This document shows, one piece after another, positions 1-9,735 of a DNA stretch of 22,068 nucleotides. Source of the DNA: Ophiothrix spiculata (Eukaryota > Echinodermata > Ophiuroidea > Amphilepidida > Ophiotrichidae); NCBI GenBank assembly GCA_000969725.1, contig JXSR01S073263.1. The stretch is one strand, 5' to 3'. Under the pieces are notes generated by a model, which saw only the letters and a program-made list of their open reading frames with translations, was not told the origin of the DNA and ran no database searches. The number at the start of each line of letters is the position of its first letter. Position 1 is the stretch's first letter. A program made the position numbers and the translations under genes.

Positions 1-1480
1 GTTAAATTTGCTGGATCAGGGAACATTTGTACCCGAGGTTTTCTTGTCATTTTTCTTACCTTGTAGCAGTGATAAAGGATCTTTATCAAAAATAGAATGT
101 TCACTAGTTTAACAATCTCACAGTCACAAACTATTTGTACCATTACAGTCATTCTGGGTAAACTATCGATTAATGAGAAATTGATAAGGAATGATGGTTG
201 AAAAAGAGATTCAAAATTGTGTGGGTGTGTTTTGTGTGGGGTTGGATGGCGGTGAGTGTGTTTATGAAATGCAGTCAATATTTGCATTACATATTAGACA
301 AATTATCACTTTTTGTCTCTTAAAAGGCCAATGGCAATTTTATTCCATTTGTTAATTGAATATTTGAACATTTACTAACAAAATTCTTTTCTTGTTTGTT
401 TGTAGTTTTTATATTAATTCATACTTATTTGACGTCATTCCCAATTGTCGCACCTCCTTTTATAACGAACCCTATATCGCAACAGCTCAGGGACCATATG
501 AATTCAAGTTCTTTAACCTCGATTTCTAACTTTACATTGCCTGCATTGTCGCACGCCTATTGCGTTTACTATTCTTCTCACTTAATAGTCACTTGGGTGT
601 AAAATTGAAATGCTAAGAACCATCCTCTCATACTTGTCACGGACGTTTAACCTGTTACATCAAAGGACGAAGATAAACGTGCCTTCTTCTGTTTTTTCTC
701 ACAATACGTTGCAAGTCGTTTTATTGCTAGCTGTTAATACGCAATCCTCCTAATATGTCGTGTACTTACTGCAATAGTTTACTTTTAATCAAGAATTTAA
801 CTGACTACAACGCCATTATAACTGCTTCATTTCCACCACATCTGCGTTATTGTATTTACTTTGATCGTTAAAGGGGAAAATGCAGAACTTAGCATGTGTA
901 TTTTGGGTTTAGGGCTACAGTTCTTTTTCGCGAGAAAGACAGCGGAACGTCATGTTTACTTCAAGTTTTTGCCTACTTGCACGTGTCAGAACATCACAAT
1001 TTTTGGCGTACAGAATAGAGTCTCTAGATTACAGTTGAATCTTTACTAGTGATTTCATGTATATGATCAAGGTCAAAACGGCGGTGTCAATAGACTACTA
1101 CGAAAACGCTGACGCTTTTTTTCGCCGAAACCACATAATTTCATGTTTTTTCAAATTTTGACAGATTGGAGAATTGATGCTTCTTATTGAATTACAAATA
1201 ATATTGTATGAATATGTGGTGTTGATTTAGAATGAAAATTTTATAAACTCGTGTTGTTTTCCTTGTAAAAACGGACGCGAACTACGGCTCTGAGATCTCC
1301 GCTTTGGCTGTTTTTAACATCTACATTATGTCTTTAATATTATCATCCATATAATTTACTTACAAAATGAGTGTACATAAACATTGCTATACCAAAAATA
1401 TCTCTGAAACTAAAATGAACTTAAAGGTCTAATTTTGGCAATTTTGACTGAAAACGAGTTAGTCGAACTGACTGTCATAT
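1..1480. other. No convincing gene; possible 5' flank or 5'UTR intron of gene 1
   Basis: I see no coding region with exon-like borders that I would defend. A possible splice donor (GCG|GTGAGTG) lies near 250, and 386-404 ends in a pyrimidine-rich stretch followed by TAG. Either could belong to an upstream untranslated exon of the peptide gene at 1682, because that gene's first coding exon is preceded by a good splice acceptor. A CRE-like TGACGTCA also occurs at 430-437. Confidence 0.4.
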
Positions 1481-1503
1481 TGAACATGGGACCGGCCACT
1501 GCG

Positions 1504-1543
1504 TGACGTCATTAGCCGTCTGCAACGTGACAATTCTACCAAT
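1504..1543 (+). promoter_or_regulatory. CRE palindrome and CCAAT box upstream of gene 1
   Basis: TGACGTCA, the full cAMP-response-element palindrome, lies at 1504-1511, and CCAAT lies at 1539-1543 within a locally CpG-richer stretch. They sit 120-160 bases upstream of the first coding exon. CRE and CCAAT are proximal promoter elements in animals, so this could be the promoter. The acceptor-like sequence at 1651-1662 argues instead that this stretch is inside a 5'UTR intron, in which case the sites could be chance or an internal enhancer. No clear TATA box was seen. Confidence 0.25.
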
Positions 1544-1681
1544 CGGACGACTGTTGAAGACTATTTGTTATGCTCGCAACGTTTCACAGTTGCAATTGAA
1601 AGTTGCAGTTCATTCATTTAACTATCATTGCCTCATGCCTTTTTTGACTTTCTAACTTACAGGTTGCCTTATTAGCAGACG

Positions 1682-4600
1682 ATGACATCAACGACCACCT
1701 TGATAGTATTTGCAATAGTTGTGTCGGCATTACTCGACTGGCAAGAAGATCTACTATGGCCAGATGAGGGTGCATTAGACACAAGGAGAAGTCTGATTAA
1801 CCTCCTCTACAGAAAGAGAGGCACCGAAAACAGATATCAAAGTAAGATATTTACCAAACTCAAAGCTCACTTAAGCTATATACAAATTATAAAAAAAGAA
1901 GTCTAGGTTATCGTGGCGCAGTAAAATGGAATGCCCTTGATGATGAACTCAAAAGTGCACGGAACGTAAAGCATTTTAAACATGTCTATAAGCAATTGAA
2001 CAACAATACTTAATTGAATGTTTTTCCAATGTTATCACCGTGCAATGATCAGATGTATAGCATATTTGGCAATATAATACCAATGCAATACCTATTTTAA
2101 CTGATTTTTATGACTTCAATCCACAATTGTATATAATATGTGGATTTTAAAAGATGCATGTATTTTAGGTGATGTATATATGAAATATAGTGTTGTGTTT
2201 TAAATTATCACTTTTACAATAATATATGTGTATGTTTTACTTTGGTATAAGTGTTTATTGTGCAATTTATCATGTTTATAAATGTCGCGTTTTAAAATTT
2301 TAGGTTTCTAAATATATTGCAGTTAAAATCAATTTCTAAATTTCATTTTATCATATATTTATTCATTTATGGTGCTTCGGTATATAGTTTGTTAGTCTTT
2401 GTTATGAATCTTAGTAATTGTATTGTGCTATGTTGTTACTTTAAACTTGTATATTCCAGATCTTCGTATATGTGTATTTTAAAAATTTAAATTTGTATGT
2501 TTAATATCCACGGACATGTGGAAGAACAATTTGTTAATTGAACATGTTTTAACCGTGAAGAAATAAAGATTTTATTATTATTATTATTATTATTATATAC
2601 AATGACACCATTTTGTGGTTTGCAACACATGGGATTATCATATTATATAGCCAGACATGGGATTTTGTAGTGCACTTAGACCTCCTGATTTGTAAGCAAC
2701 CTTAGCACACTTTACAGGTGTGCGCTGATCACTGTCCCAAGTAAAGTCAATGCCCACTAAGTATCATTTTAGGTTCTGCGACAAACTCTTTCTCTCTTAC
2801 TCTAGTTCGATTCTTGTCGAAGGGAATTTCAAGCACAACAACCTTTTTAAAACCACCAGGGTTCAAACTCCGCGTAAAACATTAAACCGATGCGCTCTAT
2901 ATGATGAACCAGATCATTTTTTGATATTCATCTACTGTTTGACAAACTTGTAAGCTTTATTATCAAAAAAGGTTCCAATCAAAATGTAATAGATAACTCC
3001 TCATTATTTGTACAACACGTAGATTACTTTTACCCTATTACTGTGAAGCCTTCGGGTTACAATCTAATATGTAATTATATTTCTTCCTTCAAATTTACCC
3101 CACATGTATAGACCCAGAGTGGTGAATGTTGACTAGTGAGCAAGGAATTGCGTAATATCGAAGAACGAAAATTAACAAGTTGTAAATTAGATGATACTAA
3201 GTCAATCTGGTCATTTATTGAATATAAAGTGCAAAGAGCTACATTCGTAAAATGAAATTTTCTATTATATGTTTATGAATTCCATAAATGTTTATATTGA
3301 AATGATAAAGGAAAATCAGGGTCTTTTATAATGAATCATAGCCCATGGGGTTATAGCAAGAAGACGCTCTAGTATTTTATTGCAGTCCACTACTTGGAAT
3401 ATTCATGGCGGAACATTTTTGTTCCCCAATTCATCGTATAATGAGAAATTAGATACTCTAGTGCCTGGCCCCCTTTAATACAAAAGATGAAACGCGACCA
3501 TAGCGATGCAATCATTTCATACACAACAGCCATTTGTAATTAATGAAAACTATATGTTTTTATGGAAATCTCAAGAGCACACACACTTTATTATTTCAAA
3601 ATTGCAACGGTTATGTTTTGAAAATGTGAAGTTTCAGGTGTTTGGCCAAATATCATTGAATTATCATGATTATTATTAAACATTTGGTGTATCGTGATTG
3701 CTATCACTTTTTTTTTAATTGTCACTTTCAAAATGTGTGTTCATAACATTGAATTACATGCTATTTAATCTGATTTGTGTAAGAGTCAATGGGTCTTGCT
3801 AAGATTCAAGATTTGAAAATCCATTCTTAATGGTTAAAGATGCTCCTTTTTATCCCAAACGCGTTTATTAGGGTTCTTTGTTATCCAGTTTTATTCCTTA
3901 ACATACAAACTTAACATTTCAAAGGATATTTTCATTTGTAATTTACAGGATGCGTACATCACAAATACAGAGCCAAGTGTATGTGTGATACTAGCAAACC
4001 CAAGTACTCACGAGGCTATTATTATCGGTGTAATGGTGAGTAACATTTTCCAAAACTCTTTACATTTACATTTTAGTGACTTTTTAAAATGTTTTCAAAA
4101 AAAATTCAAAAGTGTGTAAAAAATCAGTTTTGTATTTTTGATCAAAATATCGTACAAAAAATTGAAAGATGGTCGACTTTCAAGCACCACTAACAAGTCG
4201 CAAAAGTCGCAAGCTTTATGGCATCACATTGGAAAACATATTCAAATGTTGAAATTTAACAAAAGTGGGTTCTGCTTGCAAATTCACAATCAATATATTC
4301 CTTAAAACATCTGCAAGTGTTTTGAAATCTACACGTTAGCGACCTTTAATAAAATGCAGAATATTGTATTATTTCAAAAGGTTTTAAAATATTGTTTACG
4401 AACATTTGCCATTCATTTTTGAAGTATATACGATATTAAATTCACATACTTTTCTTCTAAATTTCTGTATAATTTACAAGTTTTGCTTGATATCTAAACT
4501 TGCTTGACTGCAAACTTGTACCTTTCGATGTGGCTTATGAACAATATTTTACTGCTCATATGATACAATGTTAACATTATACATGTATTATAAAAGAGTG

Positions 4601-6802
4601 TTTATATCTTATGTACTTTTCATTGAAATATCCATAAACAACCACAATTTAAGTATATCATTGTTCAGCCATTTGAACCTTAGGCGCGGTATTTTAAAAT
4701 TAGTTTGTCACATAATTGCTAATAAAACTGATATAGGTGCTACCATGGAATGCAATTTGGAGACAGGTAATTAAACCACGTGCTGCATTAGAACAACGTG
4801 TTTGATGTATCCTTCCAAGAGGCAAATACATGTGCGTTAACTTATAGATCATATGATCATGATTTAATTCCTTAGAGCAATGCTATATCTATTGCTATAA
4901 CATCCGACAGTGGTGTGCCCAGGATTATTTGAGTGATGGGGCACAACCATCAGTTTCCCCGAATGTCATAAGACTAAAAATTATTTTTGACGTACCTTTT
5001 AAACAGTGACAAGGGAAAAAAAGGGGGGGTGGTCTTATATACAAGTGCACGGCAACTTTAACAACGATGGTTTTTTAATAGTTTCACAAATCTGATGTAT
5101 TTATAACACTATATGCTTCTTTTTTTTTTAAATCTTTAAAACTGAACTGTGTCAAGACAAAATGTTTATAGGGTAGATGAAAAGAGTGAACAGTCACTCT
5201 TTCTTAGAGTGATTTTTTTTTCACTCCAAAAGAGTGACATTTCACTCTTTTCGAGTGAAATCGAACGGGGTTTCACTCTTAAAGAGTGAAATGTCACTCT
5301 TGTAGAGTTATAATTCACTCTTTGAGGGAGTGAAAATTGTCACTCTTTTAAAGATTGGTCACTGATACCGGTCTTTTGAAGAGTGAAACCCCGTTCGATT
5401 TTACTCGAAAAGAGTGAAATGTCACTCCTTTGGAGTTAAAATAAAAATCACTCTAAGAAAGAGTGACCGCTCACTCTTTTCTTTTAAGAGTGTACCTTTT
5501 ACTGAACAAGGTAGACAATTGTCCACCAGAATAGATCTTTTGATTTTTTTCATTAATAATAATCAGTTTCCATGATTTTTTAAAAAACAATTTAGATTTT
5601 ATATATTTAATAGTTCAAGTTTTCGTACTCAATTTGTTAACATGAACTTCAATCGTTTAAATATATGTAAGTTATTTTTCCTCGGGACTTTGAATTAAAC
5701 AAGTTAAGCTTAATCGTTTTTTAATTACGTTGTATTATTTAGACATGACAAAATCTGGAATTAAAAATCATTATCATCATGATTAATGTTCCTGCTTGAC
5801 GTCAAAAGTCTTCATGGTTGCGCAAGGCACAGACGCAACGCGTAGGTGTAAACATTGTGCGTCTAATCTATGTTATACGGACACTTTTGTGAGAAGCAAA
5901 TGAATGATGAACGACTTTCAGAGACAAGTCTTAGCTCAAGGGAATTGGCGATTAACATCTGAGAGTGTTTAAGGCAAATGAATTAGACTGGTAATTTGTC
6001 GGTCGTTTCATTATTACATCTAATCTTACTTAGATTGACAGTGATTGATGATTTAGTCTACTCTCCATGAGTTGTCCCTTAACCTACGAGTATTTCTGTC
6101 TATATGTATAGAAATATATGTTTCTGTTCCATTGCGTAGTTATTATCCATCTTATTACTACCTTGGCGATAAGAAACCTAAGGTATCGATGTAAAAGTCC
6201 CTCTGTAATAAAAGTCCGCATTCCATAGAATATAACGGAATAAAGCATGAAACTAATGTTGCGTGAGAGTTGTTAGCCTATACGTTACTGTACAATACGG
6301 ACAGTAAGATCGGGGGGCTGTGATTCCTTTTACACCGGCTTACAGTAATTTTATCAACTAAGTACTGATAAAATGTATGGATTTATAAGTATGAAAATCA
6401 AGATGCTTGTTACTAATTAATCCTAAATCTACATGACAAAAATCGGTAGTTGCATCAACCGGATTGGAATCCAGTACTCTGACCCCAAGTTCACTTATGC
6501 AATCCCCGGGTTGCAACCCATCGAAAACACGTTACCCAGGCAAGGCTTTTGTGATCATGTCTAACTCCAATCTGTGACGAATTTTCCCCCTTCAATTCTA
6601 CAATAATTCATATTCAGACTTTCTCTCCTATTTAGAGTTGTGTAGAGTAGCGGTAAACCCTTAATAGTAATTGAAATTGGACTTTGTGAGGACAATGGAG
6701 TTCGGTTAAAATAAATGTATATTTGCTCATATCTTGTAGCCCATGCCATAATATATGTAATGACTAATGATGATTTTTTTTTACTTTCTCATTGCAGGTT
6801 AA
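1682..6802 (+). CDS. Gene 1: secreted 4-cysteine basic peptide precursor, 83 aa, three coding exons
   Basis: Coding exons are 1682-1841, 3949-4035 and 6798-6802, and all junctions are GT-AG: donors A|GTAAGA and G|GTGAGT, acceptors TTTACAG and ATTGCAG. Both introns are phase 1. An acceptor at 1651-1662 (TCTAACTTACAG, with a nearby branch-like CTAAC) implies a noncoding exon start at 1663. Residues 1-18 form a signal peptide with core LIVFAIVVSALL. Residues 19-43 are an acidic propeptide (six D/E), ending LINLLY before the tribasic site RKR at 44-46. The predicted mature peptide, 47-83, is strongly basic (nine K/R, two D/E) with Cys at 55, 64, 66 and 81: CVHHKYRAKCMC, then DT, then YYYRCNG. The final Gly precedes the stop and could donate a C-terminal amide. 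Two disulfides are likely. I do not recognise the family. The layout is that of secreted antimicrobial, toxin or hormone precursors, so function is inference. The gene at 19975 is a paralogue with the same exon phases. Confidence 0.78.
1906..2596 (+). mobile_element. 5'-truncated non-LTR retrotransposon (LINE) 3' end
   Basis: From 1906 an open frame reads GYRGAVKWNALDDELKSA and continues to a stop at 2011-2013. This matches the extreme C-terminal tail of many LINE reverse-transcriptase ORFs (RGxVxWNxLxxELKxA...FK). An AT-rich 3'UTR of about 550 bases follows, with AATAAA near the end, then a (TTA)n tail at 2572-2596. Heavy 5' truncation plus a simple-repeat tail is the usual result of target-primed reverse transcription. 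It lies sense-oriented in intron 1 of gene 1, about 65 bases past the donor. The clade (CR1/L2-like or another) cannot be fixed from 35 residues. Confidence 0.75.
2572..2596 (+). repeat. (TTA)n microsatellite, LINE tail
   Basis: About eight TTA units directly follow the AATAAAGAT end of the LINE fragment, so they are best read as its 3' tail rather than as an independent microsatellite. Confidence 0.9.
2597..3948 (+). other. Rest of intron 1 of gene 1
   Basis: AT-rich sequence with no recognised element. A short direct repeat of 'acatgggatt' occurs near 2627 and 2654. The stretch ends in a pyrimidine-containing tract and TTTACAG at 3942-3948, the acceptor of the cysteine exon. Open frames here are short and lack exon-like borders. 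Confidence 0.6.
4036..4907 (+). other. First part of intron 2 of gene 1
   Basis: The stretch begins with the donor GTGAGT and is AT-rich. The open frame near 4568-4774 has no acceptor or donor support and no recognisable motif. No repeat was recognised. Confidence 0.5.
4908..5040 (+). repeat. Fragment of a CAGTGG-ended repeat
   Basis: The run CAGTGGTGTGCCCAGGATTA, followed by a 'ggggcacaa' block and a 'gtttccccgaatg' block, aligns over about 65 bases with the start of the repeat at 9736 (cagtggcgtgcaaaggattt, gggggcacaag, gtttcccccgaatg). Only this one end is recognisable here. A short AAAAAAGGGGGGG run lies at about 5018-5030. I infer a partial or decayed copy of the same family. Confidence 0.55.
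5171..5496. mobile_element. Fold-back MITE-like element made of GAGTGA/TCACTC hexamers
   Basis: Arms of about 100 bases at 5181-5280 and 5379-5480 are near-perfect inverted repeats. AGAGTGAACAGTCACTCTTT on the left faces AAAGAGTGACCGCTCACTCT on the right, and AATCGAACGGGGTTTCACTC faces GAGTGAAACCCCGTTCGATT. Inside are 19 copies of GAGTGA or its complement TCACTC in about 300 bases. Outer ends may extend to GGGTA at 5171 and TGTACC at 5496. There is no coding capacity. A fold-back non-autonomous DNA transposon is the best reading. It lies in intron 2 of gene 1, and transcribed RNA could form a long hairpin. The target duplication is unclear. Confidence 0.75.
5497..6797 (+). other. Last part of intron 2 of gene 1
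   Basis: AT-rich sequence with no element I can name. It ends in TTTTTTTTTACTTTCTCATTGCAG at 6774-6797, a strong polypyrimidine tract and acceptor. A TGACGTCA lies at 5798-5805. Confidence 0.55.
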
Positions 6803-6874
6803 AATGTCTGAATCTCCTGAATAAGCTCTCACATTTATTTTGACACCTGTGGCATTCTACAATGGATTAAATGG

Positions 6875-6880
6875 AATAAA
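6875..6880 (+). terminator. Poly(A) signal of gene 1
   Basis: AATAAA lies 73 bases after the TAA at 6800-6802, within a short 3'UTR that begins in exon 3. It supports exon 3 as the terminal exon. GT-rich sequence (atgtgttgt) follows near 6956-6964, further than is usual for a downstream element. Confidence 0.55.
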
Positions 6881-7929
6881 CATTGCACTTATTATGCGAC
6901 CAAAGAAGACAAGACTTGATGATATGGTTGCTTCTTTATAATCAGATATGTTTAAATGTGTTGTACATCCAAACTGTGCATCAAGTCAATACTGAACCTT
7001 TCTCTATTCAAGTATAATTCAACTTTAGAACTACATAACTTCTGTCATTAAGGTTTGTTTAAAGTCCGACTGGTCCTAGAATCAAATTTGGTGGTACTTC
7101 CAATGATTACAAAATAGACACTAACTTCATATGTAAAATATTAAAAGAGTAGAAGGCAACTATTTTAATCACTAAAATATTGACATTCATGGGTTTTTCC
7201 TTCAAATATGTATCGAAATTTCCAGTTTATACTTGAATTTGCTTTGCCGTTATATTCACCTGTATAATATGTATAAAAAGTGGAATCACCGTTAACACCT
7301 GACATAAAATGTGAATTTTTGGCAAACTTTTGTGGCCATTTTAAGTGTGGTCGACAATCCCTAAAAATTGTTGCTTTATCAGTAACTGAAATCTAACCGA
7401 TTAAACTACTGATGTATACATTTTTTTTAATGAAATTTCACACACAAAATCTAGTAATAGCATCAAAATTTCGATTAAAGAAACTCACCCAAACGACTAA
7501 TTTTGCAAACAAGCCTAAGACAATGGTTTTAGTCAAAAGCCTGTTATCTATTGAAAAATCTGATGCTATAAATAGATTTTCGACAAATTTTCATTTCCAA
7601 AAAAAAATGTATACTTTGTATAGGTTACTTTAGCATAATTAATTTCATAGATAAAACTTATTGTTAAAAAAAACCATAAGACCCCGATTTCCCTCATTAA
7701 AGAAGGGACGGTATTATTGACTATATACGGTCATGACGGTAGTTTGTTTGTTTGACATTATTTAACAGTACCGAAGATTTGTAATAAATGTTCAATTGTT
7801 TTACAAAATACACTCTGTGCATTTGAATGGGTGCCTTTTTCGTGTTAAGGGGGTTTTCTGCTCTGGATTTCAAGATCAATTTACTCAATGTTCCCAAGTA
7901 ATGACATGTCTGTGTCATATACCATATCA
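6881..7929. other. No gene seen; downstream flank of gene 1
   Basis: AT-rich intergenic DNA. Short open frames at 7412-7633 (plus) and 7721-7930 (minus) show no motif, signal peptide or splice border. No repeat was recognised. Confidence 0.5.
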
Positions 7930-7931
7930 TA

Positions 7932-8356
7932 GCTCTTATTGAGCTCTATCGAAAAAAGTGCAATATTTTGATACGGTTGCCATGGTAACCACATACATCC
8001 ATAAATCTTAAATGATCATAACCATAAACCAAAAATGCTCCTATCTCCAAACTTGGGAGTAGGTAAAGAATGACAGTACGCAGGACACCATAGAAGCAAT
8101 TTTCACGGTTGCCATGGCAACAAGAGGTAATTTCGCACCGTAATTAAAATTTACGACAACATTTTGAAAGAAACATGGCGCCTTATAAATTTATTAGATA
8201 TATGTTTTCCTAAGTTACCTGCCAAATTTAATGGGTGTATAAAATTTCGTTTTTGAGCTATGGTCGTTTGACATTTCAGCCAATCAGAGGCTGTACGTGG
8301 TTACCATGGTAACCGCATCGAAATTCTGCACTTTTGCGATAGAGCTCAATAAGGGC
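7932..8356. mobile_element. MITE with long terminal inverted repeats and TA flanks
   Basis: The left end GCTCTTATTGAGCTCTATCG continues through AAAAAAGTGCA and GGTTGCCATGGTAACCAC. The right end mirrors it as GTGGTTACCATGGTAACC, TGCACTTTTGC and GATAGAGCTCAATAAGGGC. The imperfect TIRs are about 60 bases. TA flanks both ends (7930-7931 and 8357-8358), consistent with a TA target duplication of the Tc1/mariner type. A further GGTTGCCATGGCAAC lies at about 8108-8122. No open frame is large enough for a transposase, so it is non-autonomous. Confidence 0.8.
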
Positions 8357-8447
8357 TATAATAATTATTGTATACAGCACAAATCGGTCAATATTTAGGA
8401 ACATAAGTATATTGATTTTGAAATCCGGAGCTGAACACCCCAGACCA

Positions 8448-8578
8448 GGGGCCCCGTTTCATAAAGATTTGAATCAAGCGTACGGTTGATTTATCAAACG
8501 TAAAATAGGTTGATACAATGTAAATTTACGTTTGAAATCAAACGTACGTTTGATTCAAATCTTTATGAAACGGGCCCC
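8448..8578. mobile_element. 131-bp palindromic MITE
   Basis: GGGGCCCCGTTTCATAAAGA runs inward from the left and TCTTTATGAAACGGGCCCC from the right. Inner segments (TTGAATCAA, the CGTACG region, AAACGTAAA) also mirror, so almost the whole element folds into one hairpin with a small centre. There is no coding capacity. Palindromes of this type are, from general memory, abundant in marine invertebrate genomes. The target duplication is not clear. Confidence 0.8.
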
Positions 8579-8945
8579 AGATCTATCAGGATATGGTTGA
8601 TATACCCAACAACAAATATACCTTTAAAGAATATATTACAGTACTGTTTTTGCATACATGAGAAGTAGTGTTTTAAAAGAGACTTGTCTATTCGTTTCAT
8701 ATTCAGAAACTTCTTATGGCGTTTGCGTTTAAAAATATATCCCATTTTATTAAAATTTAACCAGCCTTAACCTTAATTACTTATCAATGAATTTTAAATA
8801 AAAAGTTTAAAGCAACAGCAATTTATCGTTGGAAGTGCATGAACTTAAAATTCAAGTGTAAAAAGTTGTTGTCCGATGGAGTCTGTATGTCATTGCTGCT
8901 GCTAAATTGTAAGTCTGAATTTTTACTTGTAACTATTCCTTAACA
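8579..8945. other. No feature seen between two mobile elements
   Basis: AT-rich spacer. The minus-strand open frame at 8563-8745 overlaps the palindrome end and looks accidental. Confidence 0.5.
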
Positions 8946-9447
8946 TTAAATGCATAAGGGGGTGCACATGGACCCTGGATTTTGTTTTTCGCGCGAAGCG
9001 CATAAACGCAATAAAACACAATAAAGCTGTTTTATGTAATTGTCGGGGTTGCGCATGTTTTGGTGCAAACAAAATTCAACTTGGTCGCGTTGTTTTTGAG
9101 ATAATTAGCATAAACTGGTAAAATGATGGCGCTGTTTAATATTTGTTTGGTCCATAAAATCACAACCAAATAACTTTTTTCCAATTTCTTTTCAGCAATG
9201 TATTTGTACTTATCTTCTGTAGAGTCAAATTTTATCAAAAAATTCAATCAGGAAAGCCGTTTTCAAAATTTTGGCGGGAATTTTATTTTTGAAAATTGAA
9301 ATCCGTTTTTCGGCCGCCATTTTGAAACTGAACGACCGATTTTCAATTTGTTTGTGTTTTCCGAGTTGAGCTGACACAGTCTACACCTGGCCAAAACTTC
9401 AGAGGAAAATTTGAGGGGTCCATTTGGACCCCTCCTTTTGCACTAAA
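8946..9447. mobile_element. Candidate 500-bp non-autonomous element with imperfect TIRs
   Basis: The left end TTAAATGCATAAGGGGGTGC, followed by CACATGGACCCT, resembles the reverse complement of the right end, TTTAGTGCAAAAGGAGGGGT followed by CCAAATGGACCCCT. The right end also contains its own palindrome around GGGGTCCATTTGGACCCC. The interior has a 'cgcgcgaagcgcataaacgc' motif like those at 9850-10730. A minus-strand frame at 9032-9247 is not recognisable. Boundaries are approximate and the class is unknown. Confidence 0.45.
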
Positions 9448-9735
9448 GGATTCTAAAACACCTTATTTGATAATGTCTGTACGTGCATGGTTATACTCTT
9501 TTCTTCTTGAGATACCATATTAATTGCTCACTAAAAGCGATTTAATTGTAATAGTGTTACTTAATATTGTCGTGGAATTTTTGATTAGCTACCCCTTACC
9601 CCTCCCCCTCCCCTCCCATACACACATACACTCTTTTTTGTTCAAGAAATACGGAGGGATATACTGTGGGGCGAATGTGATTCAGCACCCAACAATAGAT
9701 TTCTTCCTTAAGAAAAACAGGGGGTCCCTTATAAC

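Noticed and set aside
396-602. Possible upstream exon; two frames here look mildly protein-like and the stretch is GC-richer
   Set aside because: Neither frame has both a good acceptor and a donor, none resembles a known protein, and the two compete with each other.
861-1049. Open frame containing a C-T-C motif that might be another cysteine module
   Set aside because: It lacks the Asp-Thr and Tyr-Tyr-x-Arg-Cys signature, the first and fourth cysteines, and splice borders.
5181-5480. CRISPR-like array, because of the regularly recurring short motif
   Set aside because: The repeats are 6-base inverted units with irregular spacing inside one fold-back element in a eukaryotic intron, with no spacers or cas genes.
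6450-6540. tRNA-like or tRNA-derived SINE-like stretch on the minus strand (B-box-like GATTCCAATCC)
   Set aside because: The putative T-arm has an eight-base loop, no convincing A box or cloverleaf can be drawn, and no SINE tail is seen.
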